From contig NC_091112.1 in the NCBI RefSeq assembly GCF_024713975.1, positions 14,325,001 to 14,389,000 of the forward strand: a stretch of 64,000 bases of DNA, read 5' to 3'. A program made the translations under genes and the position numbers. The notes beneath the pieces are model-generated. The model was given only the letters and a program-made list of their open reading frames with translations, was not told the origin of the DNA and searched no databases. The DNA comes from Paralichthys olivaceus. Its lineage: Eukaryota; Chordata; Actinopteri; Pleuronectiformes; Paralichthyidae. Positions 53,306 through 64,000 of this stretch are shown here, one piece after another (position 1 is the first letter of the stretch; every line of letters begins with the position of its first letter).

Positions 53306-54506
53306 TGTGTTCACATCTTGTTGTGAAAAAAAAATCAACAGAAAATCATTGTCTTTGAGAGTTTCTGTTTCTGTCTTAAATAAGCAACACACCAGTGTTG
53401 TCAGGATGGATATTACTCATCAGGTTGGCTGGAGTTAGCTTTGGAGCCATAGTCTGCTTGTTTGGCGTCTCTGATGTGTAATTCTGTCTTGTTTTGTCTG
53501 TCGGGATCATGTGATGATCCAGAGAAATGTGATGACTTTTGGATTAAGATGGGAAAGTTAAGAAAGATTTGGTTATCATCAGGACATCGCTCTGTTCGTT
53601 TACAACCTGGAAACAGTGACATGCAGATAGAGACACATCGACCGCTACAGGGGTCTAATCCCCTTTTTCTGTCAACTGATGCGTTTGCTTGGTCGGCAGC
53701 ACAGAGATTACCCACAGACCCCATTTCCTGTTTTTGTTCCACCTCTAAAGCCATCCCTTTCTCCTCTGTCATTGTATGTGTGTGAGTGTGTGTGTGTTAC
53801 TGTAGTAACTATCCAGCAACTCTTGGCAATCCAGATTCACAGTCTTTTTTGGGTTGATTTCCTTTGTGGTTTTCGTGGCCATTTCGCCAAAAGGCCACTT
53901 CCATTATCCCTTACGTTGTGGTTTTGTAATGTCTATGGAGAACTATAAACAGTAGATGGGAAACAAACAGTGAATCCAATTGAAACCAAAGATTGACGAG
54001 TAGTGGAGCTAATAATTCCCCAGAAGAAGATGTGGTCAAAGGCTGTTGGTAAGAATGTGTGGGAACCATGATTTTCCCATTTTAAGACAGAGGAGGACCA
54101 CAGTCACATATAAAACCCAGCTCAGCTCGGTGATAGAGCTTCAAAATTGACCTTGACATAGTAAAAGTATGAGTTTTTTAGATTTTAGATTTCATGTTTG
54201 ATATCTGGCAAGTGTATTATGCTAGTTTGTCAGTTGATGATTAATGGAAATTGGTGGGCCCAAATGTAACAGCACATGGGATTATATCAGTTAAGAGTTT
54301 GATTATTGAGAAAACACTGAGATACCCTGACAACATTTCCAGGGTGTACCCCGGCTCTCGCACAATGTCAGCTGGTATTGGTTCCAGCCTCTCCTTCACC
54401 CTCAAGGAATAAGAGAAATAACAGAAAAGGCCTCCAGACTACCATAAACACTATCCTGTGAAATACAATTGCCTGGTTAGATTTAAATAGCTTCAGCATA
54501 TCTGGA

Positions 54507-54562
54507 GGGATGGATGGCTGGATAATGGATGGATGGAGTGATGGATGGATGGATGGATGGAT
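54507..54562. repeat. (GGAT)n microsatellite, interrupted
   Basis: GGAT/TGGA units with interruptions (gctggataa, gtgat). Confidence 0.9.
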
Positions 54563-55463
54563 TAATGATAGGTACCATGGCAGGTAGACAGGACAACCTC
54601 TCTCCTTTTATCTCAATTCATACTCATGAAAGTCTAAAATGTAGCCGTTGAGCACTGAGTGGACCATGTCAAAGTTAACTTGCTGTCTACAGGAGCTCTG
54701 TATCCTGAGGAGTCTCCTCTTACTCTTACAACAGACGCAATCGTTGTATGACTGAGTGATTTGGTCCTTAAAAAGTCTGCAGCTGGTGTTTTCTCTCTCA
54801 CCTGTGTGGGAACAAATCAGATTGTCTTTGTCTCCTGTAGAGAAAGTGAGGGAAGCCTGTTTTTTCCCACCACTAAATAATTGGAACATTGCACCTTTAT
54901 TGTTGTGTCGCTGCTACAGTCCATTCTTCCTGAACCCGCTGGGTGACTTTACCAACCTGACAAGACAAATGATTAGTGTGTGTACAGACACACACTCCAG
55001 ACACCTATACAGTATATGTATTCATACAAATCCTCATACATCAGCTTGTTTAACTGCTGGTATACATGAGTGTACTGTGTTTTTGGCTTGTGATTTGATT
55101 ATAGTCCAACTTAGGTTTAAATACATGATTACTTTGACATTTATTCATTTTGAAAGCAAAATATGGTTTGTTGTCACGTGCCGCTTCTTATACCACTGCA
55201 CCTTTTTGTTTCTACTCTTAAAATAAACTTGACATCAAGAGTACACGTCTTTGTGTTGACCCCAAATGGTTTACTTACATGTTACTTTTACTGTAATGTC
55301 TTTGTTGGTGGTTTTACCTTGAGTGTCGTTCCTGCATGATGGGCTCAGATCAGCTCCTCTGTAATCCATCAGTCAGCTATATTTTACAAAGAATCCTCTT
55401 CTGTAAAAAAACAGTAATAACACTCTTTGATATGCTGAATTCCTGTGAGCTGTATATTAGAGT

Positions 55464-55999
55464 GTGTGTGTGTGTGTGTGTGTGTCAAGGTCTCAGTGCA
55501 TGTGCGAGCGTGGCAGCCTGGATGCCAGATTGGGCCTAGAGTTATGCGATGAAGACGAGAGATTACAACGAATCACAAAGCCCCATTCAGCCTTGAGAGG
55601 ACTCTTTGGGAACAGTCTCTCAATGGTTTTTTTAATTAGAGAGACTTGAGAGCGTGCACCCACATAACACACACACACACACACACACACAGATCTTTCT
55701 TTCTCTGTTTCAGGTTTTTGCAATCCTTGCCTATCCATTACCTCATATTACTGTTTTTGATTTTCTTCTCAGATTGCTTAACATCCTCTGTTCAGCACTA
55801 GTGTGGGTGTGTTTGTCTTCACAGCCTATTATCGTGTAATCAGTGTGTTTATGGTTGTGTGTGAGTGGACGTCTGTAGTGCTGTGTGTGAGGGTGTGTGA
55901 GCGAGTGCTACCCTGTATCAGAGGGTATCTCTGTTTGTGTGTGTGTGTCAACGTCATATTGCTGGGCTTAGGGCGGCGCCAACACTCATTACATCACCT

Positions 56000-56034
<35 letters not shown>
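55464..56034. repeat. Cluster of (GT)n/(CA)n tracts
   Basis: Tracts at about 55462-55485 (GT), 55669-55691 (CA) and 56001-56034 (CA), with GT-rich sequence between them. Confidence 0.85.
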
Positions 56035-56038
<4 letters not shown>

Positions 56039-56274
56039 TGCATAGAACTGCTGCAACTACCTGCTTTGTCCAGCACAGTGCATCTTTGGCCGGCTGTTTG
56101 AGCGCTGAGGTCATTTTGCACAATCCCCAGGATTTCACAAGTGTGTCTGTGTGTGTAGTCATTGTTTTCATGTGTGTAGTCATTGTACGTTTGTATAGAG
56201 AATACTTTTAACTTCATCACAAATGCAGGCCTTGTAAATGCTTGTAACGAATCCCATTCTTTGCTTGATTTTCT

Positions 56275-56312
56275 GTGTGTGTGTGTGTGCGTGTGTGTGT
56301 GTGTGTGTGTGC
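56275..56312. repeat. (GT)n microsatellite
   Basis: GT repeats broken once by GCGT. Confidence 0.9.
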
Positions 56313-56974
56313 CACATCACAAAACATAGTCAGGGTGTGTGAATTCACAAACTGTAATGCAGATTACAGACCAAGCAAAGTAATTGAAGAGCAAACATCT
56401 CATTACACACAGAACATTGTATAAAGCCTGAGCTCTATTACAGGCCACAACTAAGGGGTACTTTACTGCAATATAGGTAGTGAGTGGAGGGCAAAGCAAG
56501 GCATGTCACAGAGAGGGTGGAGTGTGAAAGTTTAATGCAACCACACGATGTCCCCTGCGAACGTCATTCACCACTCTCTCTCTCTCACACACACACACTT
56601 TGATGAGCGAGGTAATTTTACCTGGGTAAGCCGATACCTCCGAACCCTCATCCATCACCGCAGACCTAAAGCCAAGCCAGTGAGGTAAACGTCACCCAGA
56701 CAACGGCATTGTAAAGAGCATGTTGCTGTGGTAGCAGCACTGCGAGGCAACAATGGGGTCTGACTGTGAAGTTGGAGTGAAACATTAATAGTCTTACAGC
56801 AGAGTAGCATGCAGGGATGTGCTGCAGCAGAGTGAGAGAGTAAAGATGGAGATAACACATGAAGAACAGGAAAGTGTAATAAGAACTGAAGTCACCACCC
56901 ATGTGTTAATATAATTTAATTTCACCATCATGATAATACGACTCATAGACACACGCCAAAAACATTTTTGATAG

Positions 56975-57228
56975 AGAGAGGTAGACCACTAATTCGAACC
57001 AGACAGACGGTGGTTCGATCCCCGCCTCCCCCAACCTCCATTCCAAAGTGTCCTAGGGCAAGATACTGAACCCCAGACTGCCCCTGACAATGGATTAATT
57101 GTGTCTGATAGTAAAATGCTGCATATAGAAGCTCTGTATGAATGTGTCCCTGCATGGGCGAAATCAACTTGCACTGTAAAATGCTTTGAGTGGTTGATAA
57201 GACTGGAAAAGTGCTATATAAATCAATT
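56975..57228 (+). mobile_element. tRNA-derived SINE-like element
   Basis: Pol III B-box-like GGTTCGATCC at 57012-57021 after a tRNA-like start, a body with 'tcctagggcaagatactgaa' and 'tgcatgggcgaaatcaactt', and a tail 'aaaatgctttgagtggttg' ... 'gaaaagtgctatataaatc'. This layout (tRNA-like head, LINE-like tail) is usual for fish SINEs. A canonical A box is not clear, so the head is degenerate. Confidence 0.75.
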
Positions 57229-57610
57229 TATCATGGTAGATTCCACTGGAAAATCACTGTTACATGAGGGTGTGAGATCATCCTTTATGATAATATGTTA
57301 TGTCATCTGTTGTAGCTAACAGTTTATTATTCATATCCTATTACACAGAGTTTTTAACATAATTTGAATATGTTCTTTTACAGTATCATGCCCACATACC
57401 CTTTAAACGTATGCAAATTATACAACTTGTGATGAAGATCCAGATATTTTTTGCAAAGGTATTGTTTATGGAATAAGAGATAATGGGTTGTTTTATCGGA
57501 CATGGGGTTTGTTTGATGTGGCGAGGATGCAGCTGGAAGACATCAGTGTGGGACTGAGGGAGTGGGAGTCTGTGTACACAGCAATATACAACTGATTTAC
57601 CCTCAGGACT

Positions 57611-57641
57611 GTGTGTGTGTGTGTGTGTGTACGTGTGTGTG
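57611..57641. repeat. (GT)n microsatellite
   Basis: GT tract with one ACGT interruption. Confidence 0.9.
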
Positions 57642-60180
57642 GCTGCTGTTATGTAACGTGCTGTAATAGATACACCTGTTGAACGCTGTTTACCTGATCC
57701 AGCTGTGTGTTCCCCTTCTCTGACGTTTTTTCCCCTTGAAGAGAAGAATAGACCAGACGATGACAAAGCAACTCCGGAATTTAGTCAGTCTCGAGTTAAG
57801 TGACACTTGGAGCCATATAAGCTCTGATAACTTGAGCTCGGTTAAACAACTTGGGACGTTGATCAATGTCTCTTAATGTAGTGTTTGGTTCTGATGCAAT
57901 TCTACATTATGACTGATCATCTGGATGAACCTCTCGTGGCCTCACAAACTGTGAACTGTGTACACTTATAGTGTATTCAGCAGACTGCAGACACTCAGTG
58001 AATTTATATATATATATATTTTAAATGCTTATACCAGGCTCCTGGAGTCAAAGACAACATCTTCATTTGTCTTGTTTTGTACAGTCAGCAGCCAAAAACC
58101 TTTCATTTGTAATTAAATATGACAAATAAAATAAATAAAATCCTGGCTGCCATTTTAAAAAGAATTACTGAAACCATGAATTGATCATAAAAATAGTTGA
58201 CTATTAGATTTCTTTGGATCTAGTTAACTAATAATTGTAATAAGGGGCAGTTATTTCCACTAAAGTGCTGTTTTTTTAAGTGAGTCTAAATTAGTTTAAT
58301 ACCTGTATAAACCATTTAATAATGAATTATTAAAATGTGGTACAACTATACTGATCTTTGGTAGATATTTCTACTACTTTTAATACTACTACTACTACTA
58401 ATGATAATAATAATAAACATGATTCAAATTTAAAATAGCCTTTAGCCTTTAGTCTGACACAGTCTATTCCTCCTTTTATTTTTAACTCATGGGGAAAGAC
58501 AGTGACATTTAGAGTGAACTTCATACTTTTCCAAATATCAGCAGAAACCTTGCTGGGAAACTCTTTTTTTGAAAACAGCAGTAACCGTAAACAAACGTCA
58601 TCATTTCTTGCCTGTGGATGGTGCAGGTTAGACTGAGCTGAAACCGAAGCTTTTACAAGACAGCGGCTCTGCAGTGTGTTATTGACTGGGCATGGCTCTG
58701 AGTGCTCTTAGGTCGTTTTTTTTTTATTGTGATAGCAGAATGTTGCCACAAGATGGGAGTGGTTGTGAACTGTGAAGACGTGTACCGAGGCTAACGGACC
58801 TGATCAAGGTCATACAGGTCAATCTATAACAGACCTATTCTCAGACCTCTTTAGAAACACACACAAACACACACACACACACTCACACAAACCAATAAAT
58901 GTACACACAGAAACATTTAGAAAGATATATTCTCTAATCATGTCTTGAGACCCTGGTAATGGTCACCCCCAACAACCAATTTCCCTGACTACTATTCCCT
59001 GATGCTGGCATTCCGCCACGCTAATGTCCTCAAATGTATGCATGTGCGCACTGACGCACACTTATACACACACTCTTTCCACTCTCCAGTGAGACTCCTG
59101 CAGCTCTCAAATCCTCAATTCTCTCGACAATGACACACACTTTGATCACACTCATATTTAAATGTATCTAGGGCACGTTTGACACGTCGCGTCGCAGCTC
59201 GTAGGTGAAGGCAGGGTACAGCGCACTCGACACACACACAGACACTCGCACACTAAGTGCACAGCTCTATGACAGATGAGATAGTGAGCTCAGAGTACTC
59301 CAGCAAATGTAATGGGTGTGGTTCTGTTGAGGCTGCATTAGGAGGCAACATCTCTCTGGGCATTTTATGTGCAGATCATTTTACTCTTTACAGAGAGAAG
59401 CTTGAGTGGTATCACGCTCTCACATCTTTGTCTCGCGAACATACCTTTCTAAACACACTGTCACTGTAAGAATTCATAGTCATACTGTGGAAAGTCCCGG
59501 GAACTCCTCCTGCTCTTAAGACACCGAATTGATTTCTCTTTGAGAAAAAAAATACGAGGGATTATAAATTCTTCACCCAGCAGCCTAGGAGCTCTCCCCT
59601 TCCTCACTGCCCACCCCTTCAGTCCGTAAATCTGCTTTTTATTGGAGGCTTTTTTTTTCTTTCTGCCTTTCTCCACACATCAGAGGGGTATAGGGGATGG
59701 AGGGGCGGGAGGAAATGTGCTCTGGGGGACCATGAAGAGGAGAGTGTGGTTTCATTTTCCTGCTTTTCATCATCGCTCTCCCTTCCTTCTCTCATTCTCT
59801 GCCAATATGGAATCTTAGCTTCACGTGATATGATGCTGATGGTGTTCATATCATTTCTCCTCTTCCATATGTCTCCCTTGCTCACTCGCTCTCTCTCTCT
59901 CTCTCACCTCCTTGTGGATGGCTGCTATCGATCCACAAGCTCTGTGAGTGGTGTCACCGACACTGAGTGATGGTCCCGATATGTGTGGGACCTATCCTGC
60001 ACGGTCATCATGGTGTTCAGGTTCATCACTGTTGATTATGATCATTTAGATCATTTAGAGAGGTTAGGGAGACGGACTTAAGGAAGATGACGATTCAGAG
60101 GTTGTTTGCTCTTTTACTGCCATTGTCCCACATTTGGGCTCTATTTAACTTTAATCTAAGTAATGTTGCCTCTCTGGAAT

Positions 60181-60206
60181 CCCCCCCCCCCCCCCCCCCC
60201 CCCCCC
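60181..60206. repeat. Homopolymer of 26 C
   Basis: Uninterrupted C run, followed by ATCACTTC. Its length may be an assembly estimate. Confidence 0.95.
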
Positions 60207-60512
60207 ATCACTTCTGTTTCTGTAACTCCACCCTCTGGCTCAACATCTGTATTTCAATGAAGCAGCTGGAACGTTTACATCTCAAAACAAGCTTTGCTCT
60301 GTGTCTAACCAGTCGACTGGCATATACCCTGCTTTTTCATACTTTCAAAAGAGGGGCTGCACCTGTGAAGTTCAGCTGAATTATTGAGTATCCCCTCACT
60401 GTTCTTAGAATCCACTCTTGCCTGTATCTCAGTGTTTATATCTGCTTCTTGTTACTCATTCCTGTGCATAAACACCACTGATTATACTGTTCTCCTTTCG
60501 TCAGCAGCTATC

Positions 60513-60514
<2 letters not shown>

Positions 60515-60588
<74 letters not shown>
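60515..60588. repeat. (TG)37 microsatellite
   Basis: 74 bp of perfect TG repeat, the longest in the window. Confidence 0.97.
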
Positions 60589-60589
<1 letters not shown>

Positions 60590-61002
60590 CGGGGGAATCT
60601 GTGTTTTCTCCATCACCACATTGTGTTGACAGGATCTTTCAGCTGTACTTACAAAGGTTTGCAAAAAAGACGACTGATCACTGCTCAATAAAAGACAAAC
60701 GTGTGAAACATGTGATGAACTGTGATGATGAACATGTGTTCATGTGTGTTGGTCTGCACAAGAAATTGTGCCTGTCTTCAAGAGTGAGTGCGCTGTGTGA
60801 ATGCTCAGCCTTGGAGCACAATAATCACAGAGGAAGAGAGTGGGAGGGGCACACAGTTACACACATACATGCATGCACATACTTGGTATAGTGAGCTTGT
60901 CAGTGCTGGATGCTGCCGTTGCAGCAGCTGGATGTACAAGTGTGTCAGCTCGGAGAACAGGACCGCCTACAGAGTTTGTGTTGCATTTTTTTGTTCTGGA
61001 TC

Positions 61003-61034
<32 letters not shown>

Positions 61035-61314
61035 ATAGTGTTAAAGCTGGAGTGTATTTGCTTTATAGTAATGGTGTCAGTGGGTCTTTAGAACGCCGAG
61101 ACGATACCAAGTTGTTTATGTGTGTCAGCAGGAGTGAATGAGCAGAAATGATTTGACCACAGGGATCCAGAAGCGCATTATTGACTCTGACTCAGGGAGA
61201 GTTTTCATACTGGAGACCGATGGACTGTGGGCAGGTCTGAAGAGAAGGAATATAGATGTAATGTTAAAGGACGACAAGATGACAGAGCCGCAGGGGCTTT
61301 AGGACTGCCCCAGG

Positions 61315-61453
61315 ATGGGGAACAGCATCCAAAAGAAGAAGAAGAAGAAGGCAGAGACGGAGAAAAACTTCTCTGCACCCCCATTCCTGAACCCCATCCA
61401 GGAAAAAGCAAAAGGCTTCTGGCTGTTTGGACATCAAGAGAAACTGAAAACAG
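61315..61453 (+). CDS. nhsl3: KIAA1522/NHSL3-like, alternative first coding exon (myristoylation-type N-terminus)
   Basis: ATG at 61315 opens MGNSIQKKKKKKAETEKN and runs to a GTAAGA donor at 61454 (46 codons plus 1 nt, phase 1). MGNS followed by a Lys run is a classic N-myristoylation plus polybasic membrane-anchoring signal. The end (KGFWLFGHQEKLKTG) resembles a short first exon I recall for human KIAA1522 (MGNS start, FW-FG pattern). Same end phase as the exon at 52495-52726, hence an alternative promoter form of the same gene. The downstream exons lie outside the window. The ATG context (caggATGg) is good. A short upstream open frame exists (ATG at about 61220). Confidence 0.7.
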
Positions 61454-61828
61454 GTAAGAGGAGCTCAGGATGTGCACATGGGATTCATAGATCATGTCAA
61501 AAATGCTCATTTAAAGTCCTGTACTCGAGAGACAGAGAGTATGTACAAGATTGAAAATGGTTCAAAGAACAAGTAAAACATCTTTACTTGACTTGTTTTA
61601 AATGTGAGATATTTTAGCTATGTAGTCGGCTGTGTGCTTGTGCGTGCGTGTGTGTGTGTGTGTGTGCCCGCTCATGTGCATGTGAGTGAGTTCCTACAGT
61701 AAGCTTTTTAGATGCAGAAAGACAATATCCCCATGCTGACTTTACCTTAGTCAGCTTAAAGGTTTCCTGTGTATTGCACAACTGTGCAGAAGAGGGTGTT
61801 TGTGTGTGCGTGTGTGTGCATGTGTGTT

Positions 61829-61893
<65 letters not shown>

Positions 61894-64000
61894 CAGACTT
61901 TTCTCTCGTTTTTTCGTTCTAATTATTTCTTTCTCCTGCTGACAGATGAGAAGGGAAACGGATGATTTTAAATTAGGACATTTTCTGAATTTGCCTGTTT
62001 TCACCCCCAAACCTCCCTCCACCCCAGGGATACAGTGTGTGTGTCTCTGTTGCTCTGAGTGCGGTTATTATTTTATGATTCCCTGACTTGTTATTGCCTG
62101 ACCACTGTACCTGCAGGGGAAAACAGAGCGCGCTCCCACGCTGATCATTGTCTCTGTTAACAGTCCCCGAAGCAGCAAAAAGCACCTGAATAACAGGTTT
62201 AACGCCAGCTCATAATGACACGGACAGATTGTCAGATAACGCTCTGCTACTGAGATTTGTCTCTCGATGCGGCTGTTGATATTTCTTTTTTGAACTGTTG
62301 TTTTCTGTTAAATTCTTTCCGCCCGTACCCAGGATTACTTTGATCTTCCCTTTGTTATCGTTCATCCAAGTCGACTTTGTGCGCTTATCATTTCTTTTTT
62401 TTACTGAAACTACATATGATTCAAATACATTTTTTACTGCTGCTTTGTCAAAGACACTTGGATTACTAATTAACATCCACCCATCTCTTATCTATACTTA
62501 TCCTTTGAAGGTTTCAGGGGGGCCTGGGGCAAGAGGCAGGGTACACACCACAGACAAACATCCATCTGCATGTACAGAGAAGTTAAATTAAACCCAATCT
62601 GCATGTCTTTGGACAGGGGAAGGAAGCAAACATCTGTGTTTCCTCTTCAGATGGCCGCATGGCCATTAGTCAGATTTGGTGCATTAGAATATTACCAAAG
62701 GCATTTATCTGCTTACAGTCAGTAGACAGGATGAAATATGACTGACATGAGCTGGAACTAATCAGCAATAACAATCAGGTTGAGTTCAATTCATGCAAGA
62801 TTTCCATTTGACTGAAATAAGTCCTTGATACTGCTGGTTACTATGGAAACAGCTGACCCTACCGAATCTTAAAGGCTGTATAATAGTGTAGTGTTACGGT
62901 TTATCAGTAAAAAAAAACAAAGACTGGGAAGTTAGATGACATTGTTTGTGTTGGTGTGTGTGTGTGTTTATGTAGAGAAAAGCTGGTCAGTGCTCATAGT
63001 AGATAATGATTGTGTGAGCATACAAACACATCTTGATCCAATTCTCTCTCAGGGTGGTCGATGTGGGTGTGGGTGCGTGCAGCCGTCGTCTTCTGTTCTC
63101 TCGTATTCACCGACTCATTCATTGGGGAGTTTATTCAGAAACCTGGGGTGTGAATGCATTCCAACATTCCAGACAATTTCCGTACGCATGGGCGCCTGCA
63201 CACAACACACAACTTTCCAGAGCATCACCAAATGTGGCTCAATGAGGCTTTTTTTTAAGATGACTGTCACAATATCCCAAAAGAAAGCCAGATGGAGTTA
63301 GAGAGGAGTGGAATATGTTGTACACCTTTAAACACATGTTCAGGTTGTTGCCATTCTGATGTAAGCTGACTCCATTCTGGCTTTATTTATATCCTAGTAA
63401 ATCAAGGTTAATGGATTAGAGACAACAAGCACATCGTACATGCTCTCTGTGCTGCAGCAGGATGAAGCATGAACTCAGTGAATAGGTTTTAACTATACTT
63501 CCCATGTGTTACCGCTGTGGTTTTGGCCACACCAAACCAGACCCCCTGCCTTGTGTCCTTCACAACACCTGAGGGTTCTTCATGTTGAGGACTCCAACAC
63601 TTCACACACAGAGAAACGACTGGACGTCACACATGAGCTGCATCACTGTGTTTTTCAAGGTCGTCCACGGGAGTGTTTTGTTTATTGTCTCACGCCTCCC
63701 ACTGGCTTTTGCTTAGTCAGTGAGCGACTTATTTTACAAGAGGATGTTAGCGTCCAAGTGTGATATGTTGTATTGAAGTTAAAAAATAGCTGCTAAATCA
63801 TTTTCCTTCAGTTGACTCAAAGATGAATCAAGAAATCACTCCAGCTGTAGCTGCTCAGAACGACATTCTGGATAGATTTTTTTATTTGCTACTTAAAATC
63901 TGACTTTGACGCTTTAAGATTTTTTAATTTGGCCTTTTTTTGACCTGACCTAATTACACTAACAACTCAAGAATCAATAAGTGTTGGATGCATCTCACAG
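61454..64000 (+). other. Downstream intron of the KIAA1522-like gene (continues past the window)
   Basis: No exon found. Contains a (TG)27 tract (61835-61888), shorter TG tracts near 61640 and 62955, and AT-rich sequence. The open frames at 62936-63301 and 63506-63763 have no splice or family support. Confidence 0.6.
61835..61888. repeat. (TG)27 microsatellite
   Basis: 54 bp of perfect TG repeat preceded by interrupted TG-rich sequence from 61799. Confidence 0.95.

Larger units (their letters stand above)
52727..61314 (+). other. Region between the two alternative first exons (intron of the KIAA1522-like gene)
   Basis: 8.6 kb without a supportable exon. Contains a 71-bp tandem duplication (53164-53305), a GGAT array (54507-54562), many (GT/CA)n tracts, a tRNA-derived SINE-like element (56975-57228) and a C26 run (60181-60206). 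Confidence 0.6.

Noticed and set aside
57003-57030. Functional tRNA gene suggested by GGTTCGATCC
   Set aside because: The flanks do not form a cloverleaf and a LINE-like tail follows, so it is a SINE-like element.

Overview
The window is nuclear DNA from a ray-finned (teleost) fish, most likely a percomorph. Evidence: intron-split genes with GT-AG junctions, vertebrate gene families, dense (CA/GT)n microsatellites, and several interspersed repeat types of the kind common in percomorph genomes. I cannot name the species.

Six protein-coding loci are readable. From the left: (1) the last three exons of an SLC6A19-like neutral amino acid transporter (71-870, +); (2) a complete 12-exon SLC6A19-like gene (4639-9635, +, 615 aa); (3) a complete 12-exon SLC6A18-like gene (12221-17806, +, 619 aa); (4) a complete 16-exon telomerase reverse transcriptase gene, tert (27758-18785, -, 1108 aa); (5) a complete 12-exon RBBP4 gene (29637-33832, +, 425 aa); (6) a complete 5-coding-exon syncoilin gene (38340-35008, -, 714 aa). 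At the right (52319-64000+) lie two alternative first coding exons of a KIAA1522/NHSL3-like gene (+), whose body must continue past the window. Exon chains were assembled by hand from splice signals, phase and family similarity; all complete chains stay in frame from ATG to stop.

Layout: the order slc6a19 - slc6a18 - tert, with tert opposed to the transporters, is the same as human 5p15.33. rbbp4 - sync - KIAA1522 matches human 1p35. The fish window therefore joins two blocks that lie on different human chromosomes, with the join between tert and rbbp4 (27.8-29.6 kb). tert and rbbp4 are divergent (start codons 1.9 kb apart). slc6a18/tert and rbbp4/sync are tail-to-tail.

Functionally this is a neighbourhood, not a pathway: apical epithelial Na+/Cl- dependent neutral amino acid transport (slc6a18/19), telomere synthesis (tert), histone chaperoning (rbbp4), a muscle intermediate-filament partner (sync) and a cytoskeleton/adhesion-type adaptor (KIAA1522/NHSL3).

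The 13 kb between sync and the KIAA1522-like gene and the 8.6 kb between its two first exons hold repeats and microsatellites but no further gene I can support. I found no previously undescribed system. The points most worth checking are a probable GC-AG intron in tert, a Harbinger-type element with intact ends and target duplication in rbbp4, phase-matched alternative first exons (one with an N-myristoylation signal), the tandem slc6a19 duplication, and three ordered CCAAT boxes upstream of tert.
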